From ZC4RG29 sp035304385 (GTDB lineage Bacteria > Bacteroidota > Bacteroidia > Cytophagales > Cyclobacteriaceae), in NCBI GenBank assembly GCA_035304385.1, contig DATGQD010000041.1, positions 124,001-188,000 of the forward strand: 64,000 bases of DNA, written 5' to 3'. Shown here piece after piece: positions 59,962-64,000 of this stretch (positions are counted from its first letter, which is position 1; each line of letters opens with the position of its first letter). The position numbers and the translations under genes are program-made. A model generated the notes under the pieces. The model saw only the letters and a list, made by a program, of their open reading frames with translations. It was not told the origin of the DNA and made no database searches.

Positions 59962-61194
59962 ATGGAGTTAGTGGACTATAACTATGTGATACAAAAACTT
60001 CCGGTGGAGGATATCTGCAGGGAGTTTGGAACTCCATTGTACGTTTATGATGCCGACAAGATCGTCAGCCAGCTCAAGAGCCTTAAGGGTGCATTCTCCG
60101 GCGCTGACGTACGGATAAAATACGCTGCCAAGGCGCTGACGAATGTATCCGTGCTCAAGTTGCTAAGGAAACACGGCGCCGGTATTGACGCCGTTTCGAT
60201 TCAGGAAGTGCAGATCGCAATCGGAGCAGGCTTTAAGCCTTCCGAAATCATGTATACGCCCAACTGCGTTGGCTTTGATGAAATACGCGAGGCCGTGAAG
60301 CTGGGCGTGGCCGTGAATATTGACAATCTCTCCTCGCTTATGAAGTTCGGCGAGACGTACGGATCCGATTATCCGTGCGGGGTCAGGTTGAATCCTCATA
60401 TCCTGGCGGGAGGCAATTACAAAATCTCAACGGGACACAGCAATTCCAAGTTCGGCATCTCCATATACCAATTGCCCCGCGTCATGGAGACCGTATACAA
60501 ATACGGGATGAAGATAAACGGTCTGCATGTGCATACCGGGTCGGATATTTCGGAGACCGACATCTTCCTGAAGATGGCGGACATCCTCTTCGGCGTCGCC
60601 CGCGATTTTCCCGATCTGCGTTTCCTCGACTTTGGCAGCGGGTTTAAGGTGGCCTATAAAGAAGGCGATATCACGACGAACATCTACGACCTGGGGCTCC
60701 GGTTGACCAAGGCGTTTGGGGAATTCTGCGAACAATACGGACGAAAGCTCGAACTGTGGCTCGAGCCCGGAAAGTTTCTTGTCAGTGAAGCGGGTGTTCT
60801 CTTCGCCCGCGCCAACGTGGTGAAAGCCACTCCCAGTGTCACTTTCGTGGGCCTGAACTCCGGATTCAACCACCTGGTACGACCCATGATGTACGATGCG
60901 TATCATCACATTATTAATGTCTCTAATCCTACGGGGTCGCGGAGGCTCTATACTGTTGTAGGATACATCTGCGAGACCGACACATTTGGCGCGGATCGTA
61001 AGCTCAACGAGGTGCGCGAGGGCGATACGATCGCCATTCTGAACGCCGGAGCTTACGGCTATTCAATGGCCTCAAATTATAATTCGCGTTTACGGCCCGC
61101 AGAAGTGTTGGTTATCAACGGCGAAGCCAAACTGATCCGGAAGCGTGAAACCATTGACGACCTGCTTCGCGGCCAAATTGAGATCGACGTATGA
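59962..61194 (+). CDS. lysA: Diaminopimelate decarboxylase LysA
   Basis: A 410-residue PLP enzyme, normal length, making L-lysine from meso-diaminopimelate. The PLP-binding Lys57 is in IKYAAKALTN; HTGSDISETDIFLKM near 190 and FLDFGSGFKVAY near 219 are family features; LWLEPGKFLVSEAG near 270 and GYICETDTFGADR (active-site Cys and Glu near 335) complete the site. Promoter-like element immediately upstream. The next coding region (DsbD-type) starts 64 bases after the stop. Confidence 0.93.
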   Translation: MELVDYNYVIQKLPVEDICREFGTPLYVYDADKIVSQLKSLKGAFSGADVRIKYAAKALTNVSVLKLLRKHGAGIDAVSIQEVQIAIGAGFKPSEIMYTPNCVGFDEIREAVKLGVAVNIDNLSSLMKFGETYGSDYPCGVRLNPHILAGGNYKISTGHSNSKFGISIYQLPRVMETVYKYGMKINGLHVHTGSDISETDIFLKMADILFGVARDFPDLRFLDFGSGFKVAYKEGDITTNIYDLGLRLTKAFGEFCEQYGRKLELWLEPGKFLVSEAGVLFARANVVKATPSVTFVGLNSGFNHLVRPMMYDAYHHIINVSNPTGSRRLYTVVGYICETDTFGADRKLNEVREGDTIAILNAGAYGYSMASNYNSRLRPAEVLVINGEAKLIRKRETIDDLLRGQIEIDV

Positions 61195-61258
61195 GCGCCT
61201 GTCGTCTCAGAACTATAGCGCGCCTCAACGGGTTGTAATGAAGCCACCGTTTACAGAT

Positions 61259-63346
61259 ATGAACAAACGATTTCTGGTTGCGCTCATTCTTCTTTGCTGT
61301 TTCTCGCTCCCTGCCACTTCGCAGATCCTGAAAAAGGTCACCTGGACCACGGAAATCTCGAATACCGATGTAAAGGTGGGCGACGAAGTAGAGCTGGTCT
61401 TCAATGCGGTTATTGACCCCGGATGGTATATCTACTCGGTAGATTTCGATTACGACTGCGGACCGATTCCCATGACGGTCTCATTTGATAACACCGCCGG
61501 TTTTAGCCTCGCCGGTAATCTTCGGGCACCGGGAGATAAGGCCAAACACGACAGGACGTTTGGCTGTGATGTAAGAATATTCGAAAACACAGGCCAATTC
61601 CGGCAGACCCTGAAGATCCTCTCGGCCGAGGCATCCATCATCTCCGGATCTTTTGAAGGGCAGGTTTGCTCGGAAGCGGAGGGACTTTGTGTCCTCTACG
61701 ACGGCGACTTCAGTTTCAAGCTTAACGTGAGCGGCGGCGCGCCCCCGGCAGTCCGGCAGGAACCCGAACCGTCTGCGCAGGAGCCTTCGGCTGCCCCGAT
61801 AACGCCTCCTGCCGCCGACAGTGTTACCGTAAGCGCATCACCGTCTGAGGCACGCCCCACACGCGGACCCACGCTTGATCCGGCCATTCTCGAAGGAGAG
61901 GCGTCGTATGGGACAAGTTCTTTTGCGGCGCTGCTGCTCGTGGCGTTCCTTGCAGGTTTTGCGTCGCTGATCACGCCGTGCGTATTTCCGATGGTGCCGA
62001 TGACGGTCACCTTCTTCCTTCGTGACAACCAAAGCCGGGCGGAGGGGATCCGCAAGGCGTCGCTGTTCGGTATTTCCATTATCACCATTTATACTACGGC
62101 CGGAACGCTGTTTGCCGTGCTGCTCGGTACCGACGGCCTGAATGCCCTGGCCACGCACTGGGCGCCGAACCTTTTCGTGTTCGTCATTTTCATTGTTTTC
62201 GCACTTTCGTTTTTCGGCCTTTTTGAAATCACCGCCCCGCATCAGCTGGTCAATAAAGCGGACCGGCAGGCGGAGAAGGGCGGCCTTGTAGGAATATTCT
62301 TCATGGCGGCGACCCTCGTGCTGGTTTCCTTCAGCTGTACGGTGCCGATTGTGGGAAGTGTGCTGTTCCTGTCGGCAGGCGGCGAGATCATCAAGCCGAT
62401 TGTGGTGATGTTCTGCTATTCTCTGGCGTTCGCGCTTCCTTTCACATTTTTTGCGATGTTTCCGGAGCTCATCAAGAGCCTGCCGAAATCGGGAGGCTGG
62501 CTTAATTCCGTCAAAGTCACCCTCGGCTTCCTGGAACTGGCCCTGGCCCTGAAGTTTTTCAGCATCGCTGACCAGGCCTACCACTGGGGTTTACTCGACC
62601 GGGATATTAACATTGCGCTCTGGATTGTAATTTTCAGCCTCCTTGGGTTCTACCTATTGGGCAAGATCCGCCTGCCGGGCGATACGCCTATGGAAAAGGT
62701 GGGGATTTCACGCCTGCTGCTCGCTATTGGCGTTTTTACCTTCGTGGTTTATCTCGTTCCCGGGCTTTGGGGAGCCCCGTTAAAGGCGCTTGCAGGTTAT
62801 TTGCCTCCAATGCATACGCACGATTTCAATCTTGCGCAACGCCCGGGATCGGCCAGCGCGGACCCCGCCTGCGAGGAGCCGCTGTATGCCGATTTTCTGC
62901 ACCTTCCCCACGGCCTTACCGGTTACTTCGATTATGACCAGGCCATTAAATGTGCCAGGGAGCTGGATAAGCCACTTTTCATTGACTTTACCGGGCACGG
63001 TTGTACGAACTGCCGGGAAATGGAGGCGGTGGTGTGGTCTGATCCGCAGGTACTGGAACGGCTCCGAAATGACTTCGTTGTTGTGGCCTTGTACGTTGAC
63101 GACAAAACCATGCTTCCCGAATCCAAATGGTACACGTCGACGCATGACGGGAAGGTGAAGAAGACGATCGGAAAACAGAACGCCGACCTTCAGATCTCCC
63201 GCCTGGATAACAACGCCCAGCCGTTCTATGTACTCGTCGGCAAGGATGAGCGCGTGCTTGCATGGCCGTATGCCTATGACCGAAGTGTGGCGAATTTTGT
63301 TGAGTTCCTGGAGTCGGGCAAACGGAAGTACCGGGAGTTATACTAA
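61259..63346 (+). CDS. dsbD: DsbD-type thiol:disulfide interchange protein
   Basis: About 695 residues from the ATG giving MNKRFLVALILLCC (signal peptide); the frame also opens upstream inside lysA. Domains: an N-terminal periplasmic DsbD-alpha-like region (residues about 22-160), a proline/serine-rich linker (about 165-215), a transmembrane domain of about eight helices with cysteines in SLITPCVFPMVP and VSFSCTVPIVG, and a C-terminal thioredoxin domain with HGCTNCREME (Cys582, Cys585). It moves electrons from the cytoplasm to periplasmic proteins. It lies 64 bases after lysA. Confidence 0.88.
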   Translation: MNKRFLVALILLCCFSLPATSQILKKVTWTTEISNTDVKVGDEVELVFNAVIDPGWYIYSVDFDYDCGPIPMTVSFDNTAGFSLAGNLRAPGDKAKHDRTFGCDVRIFENTGQFRQTLKILSAEASIISGSFEGQVCSEAEGLCVLYDGDFSFKLNVSGGAPPAVRQEPEPSAQEPSAAPITPPAADSVTVSASPSEARPTRGPTLDPAILEGEASYGTSSFAALLLVAFLAGFASLITPCVFPMVPMTVTFFLRDNQSRAEGIRKASLFGISIITIYTTAGTLFAVLLGTDGLNALATHWAPNLFVFVIFIVFALSFFGLFEITAPHQLVNKADRQAEKGGLVGIFFMAATLVLVSFSCTVPIVGSVLFLSAGGEIIKPIVVMFCYSLAFALPFTFFAMFPELIKSLPKSGGWLNSVKVTLGFLELALALKFFSIADQAYHWGLLDRDINIALWIVIFSLLGFYLLGKIRLPGDTPMEKVGISRLLLAIGVFTFVVYLVPGLWGAPLKALAGYLPPMHTHDFNLAQRPGSASADPACEEPLYADFLHLPHGLTGYFDYDQAIKCARELDKPLFIDFTGHGCTNCREMEAVVWSDPQVLERLRNDFVVVALYVDDKTMLPESKWYTSTHDGKVKKTIGKQNADLQISRLDNNAQPFYVLVGKDERVLAWPYAYDRSVANFVEFLESGKRKYRELY

Positions 63347-63416
63347 ACGGCGGGGCGCGCCGTTGGACAAAGTCAGGTTTTGATTTTCTGTTAACGACTT
63401 TATCTTTGGGACATAC

Positions 63417-63450
63417 GCCGGATGGCCGGCCAGTATTTTTTTGATTTTTT
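63417..63450 (+). terminator. Possible weak terminator after dsbD-type gene
   Basis: A five-base GC stem (GCCGG / CCGGC, loop ATGG) followed by a long T-rich run (from 63436), 71 bases after the dsbD stop. A TATCTTTG sequence at 63401-63408 with TTTG 18 bases upstream (63379-63382) looks like a promoter but overlaps the hairpin position, so one of the two is probably fortuitous. Confidence 0.4.
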
Positions 63451-63492
63451 TAGACTAATATTACTACGCGTCTATTTATACAATACGGATGC

Positions 63493-63500
63493 TAACTTTG
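63493..63500 (+). promoter_or_regulatory. Putative -7 element (TAACTTTG)
   Basis: Exact TAnnTTTG match, 39 bases upstream of the last gene in the window. No clear -33 element. Confidence 0.45.
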
Positions 63501-63539
63501 TGGCCTTGAATATTTTTTGACCAGCAAGAGACCTCTTTC

Positions 63540-64000
63540 ATGAAAAGACTGCCGATCCAGCTTCTGATTTCCGCCGCCACCTTTTGTATCGCCATTATCC
63601 TGGCCGTTGTCCTCGGATCGAAAACCGAGTTGATGACAGAGGCGATGGGTAGTTCGGACACCGATTCCCTCCATATCGACATTGCGATCAAAGAGCCAAC
63701 CATACTTTTCGGGATGTTCGTCGATGATCTCGTAGTAGTGGAAGACAAGATCAAGCGCAACCAGTTTCTGGGGGATATCCTGATGAGTTACAACGTCCCG
63801 GCCGGACTTATACATCAGCTGTCTACTGTTTCGAGGAACGTCTTCGACGTCCGTAAAATCGCTCCCGATAAAAAATACACGGTGCTCTGCAGCCCGGACT
63901 CCATGAAGACGGCCCGCGCTTTTGTGTATGAGCCCAACCCGCTGGAGTATGTGGTCATACGTTTTGATGATTCGTTGTCCGTCGATCTCCAGCGTCGTGA
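63540..64000 (+). CDS. N-terminal part of a probable M23-family peptidoglycan peptidase (3' partial)
   Basis: Begins at ATG 63540 and is open to the window end (153 codons). The product starts with a signal/membrane anchor (LLISAATFCIAIILAVVLG) and continues with DLVVVEDKIKRNQFLGDIL, VFDVRKIAPDKKYTVLC and RAFVYEPNPLEYVVIRF, a pattern I associate with the N-terminal region of Bacteroidota M23 metallopeptidases, where it precedes the catalytic domain. The catalytic HxxxD/HxH region would lie beyond the window, so the assignment is tentative. Confidence 0.6.
   Translation, partial: MKRLPIQLLISAATFCIAIILAVVLGSKTELMTEAMGSSDTDSLHIDIAIKEPTILFGMFVDDLVVVEDKIKRNQFLGDILMSYNVPAGLIHQLSTVSRNVFDVRKIAPDKKYTVLCSPDSMKTARAFVYEPNPLEYVVIRFDDSLSVDLQRR

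Noticed and set aside
1..64000. tRNA, rRNA, CRISPR arrays, insertion sequences, prophage
   Set aside because: No T-loop-like GGTTCGANNCC in a cloverleaf context, no rRNA-like stretches, no regularly spaced direct repeats and no transposase, integrase or phage genes were seen by eye.

Overview
The window looks like ordinary chromosome from a member of the Bacteroidota, most likely a Cytophagales-type gliding or soil bacterium related to Chryseolinea or Ohtaekwangia. The evidence is a GldJ-type gliding/type IX secretion lipoprotein, many putative -7 promoter elements of the form TAnnTTTG, a C-terminal THUMP-like methyltransferase, a long IspH variant, FadN-type fatty-acid oxidation genes, and many short lipoproteins with Bacteroidota-like signals. 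GC content is moderate to high. I see no transposase, integrase, prophage, CRISPR array, rRNA or tRNA gene.

Layout. 1-5.3 kb: end of a methyltransferase gene, a thioredoxin-like lipoprotein and mfd. 5.5-6.8 kb: gldJ. 6.8-9.2 kb: an ECF sigma factor with an overlapping TPR-bearing anti-sigma factor, a PepSY-like secreted protein and a free-standing LuxR-type HTH protein. 9.2-19.4 kb: comF, a small conserved gene, then a forward cluster of a DUF4175-like giant coiled-coil membrane protein, an RsbW-like ATPase, ybeY, mnmG, a zinc-ribbon methyltransferase and an Ig-like lipoprotein. 19.4-19.7 kb: a DnaA-box cluster followed by an AT-rich stretch, the probable chromosomal origin. 19.7-27.7 kb: a TPR protein and a marR-fadN-fadA-fadE fatty-acid degradation cluster. 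27.8-33.1 kb: small membrane and secreted proteins, two thioredoxin-fold proteins, a VOC protein and recG. 33.2-40.3 kb: a sensory block (propeller/Y_Y_Y protein, a PAS histidine kinase, and a histidine kinase with a periplasmic solute-binding domain). 40.4-47.4 kb: DinB protein, PBP4-type peptidase, GH3 beta-N-acetylhexosaminidase, Gfo/Idh/MocA oxidoreductase, ispH, a 58-residue protein and htrA. 47.7-55.2 kb: a tiny membrane protein, an M20 amidohydrolase, several proteins of unknown function including a 791-residue GAF protein, and a secreted beta-propeller. 55.4-64 kb: ATP10/thioredoxin-like protein, nitroreductase, metK, an RsmI-like methylase, a DUF2905 membrane protein, alpha/beta hydrolase, lysA, a DsbD-type reductase and the start of an M23-like peptidase.

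The most interesting signal is replication-related. Two parS-like sites lie inside a nested inverted repeat between ybeY and mnmG (14.80-14.92 kb), with a third imperfect one at 17.28 kb. A run of DnaA boxes ends at an AT-rich block at 19.40-19.71 kb, and hand-counted sample lines change from strongly C-rich to G-rich across that point although the flanking genes point the same way. Together these suggest the origin and a ParB-loading centromere region of this chromosome. parA, parB and dnaA are not in the window. A second notable point is that ispH seems to start at a non-AUG (ATC) codon behind a strong Shine-Dalgarno sequence.
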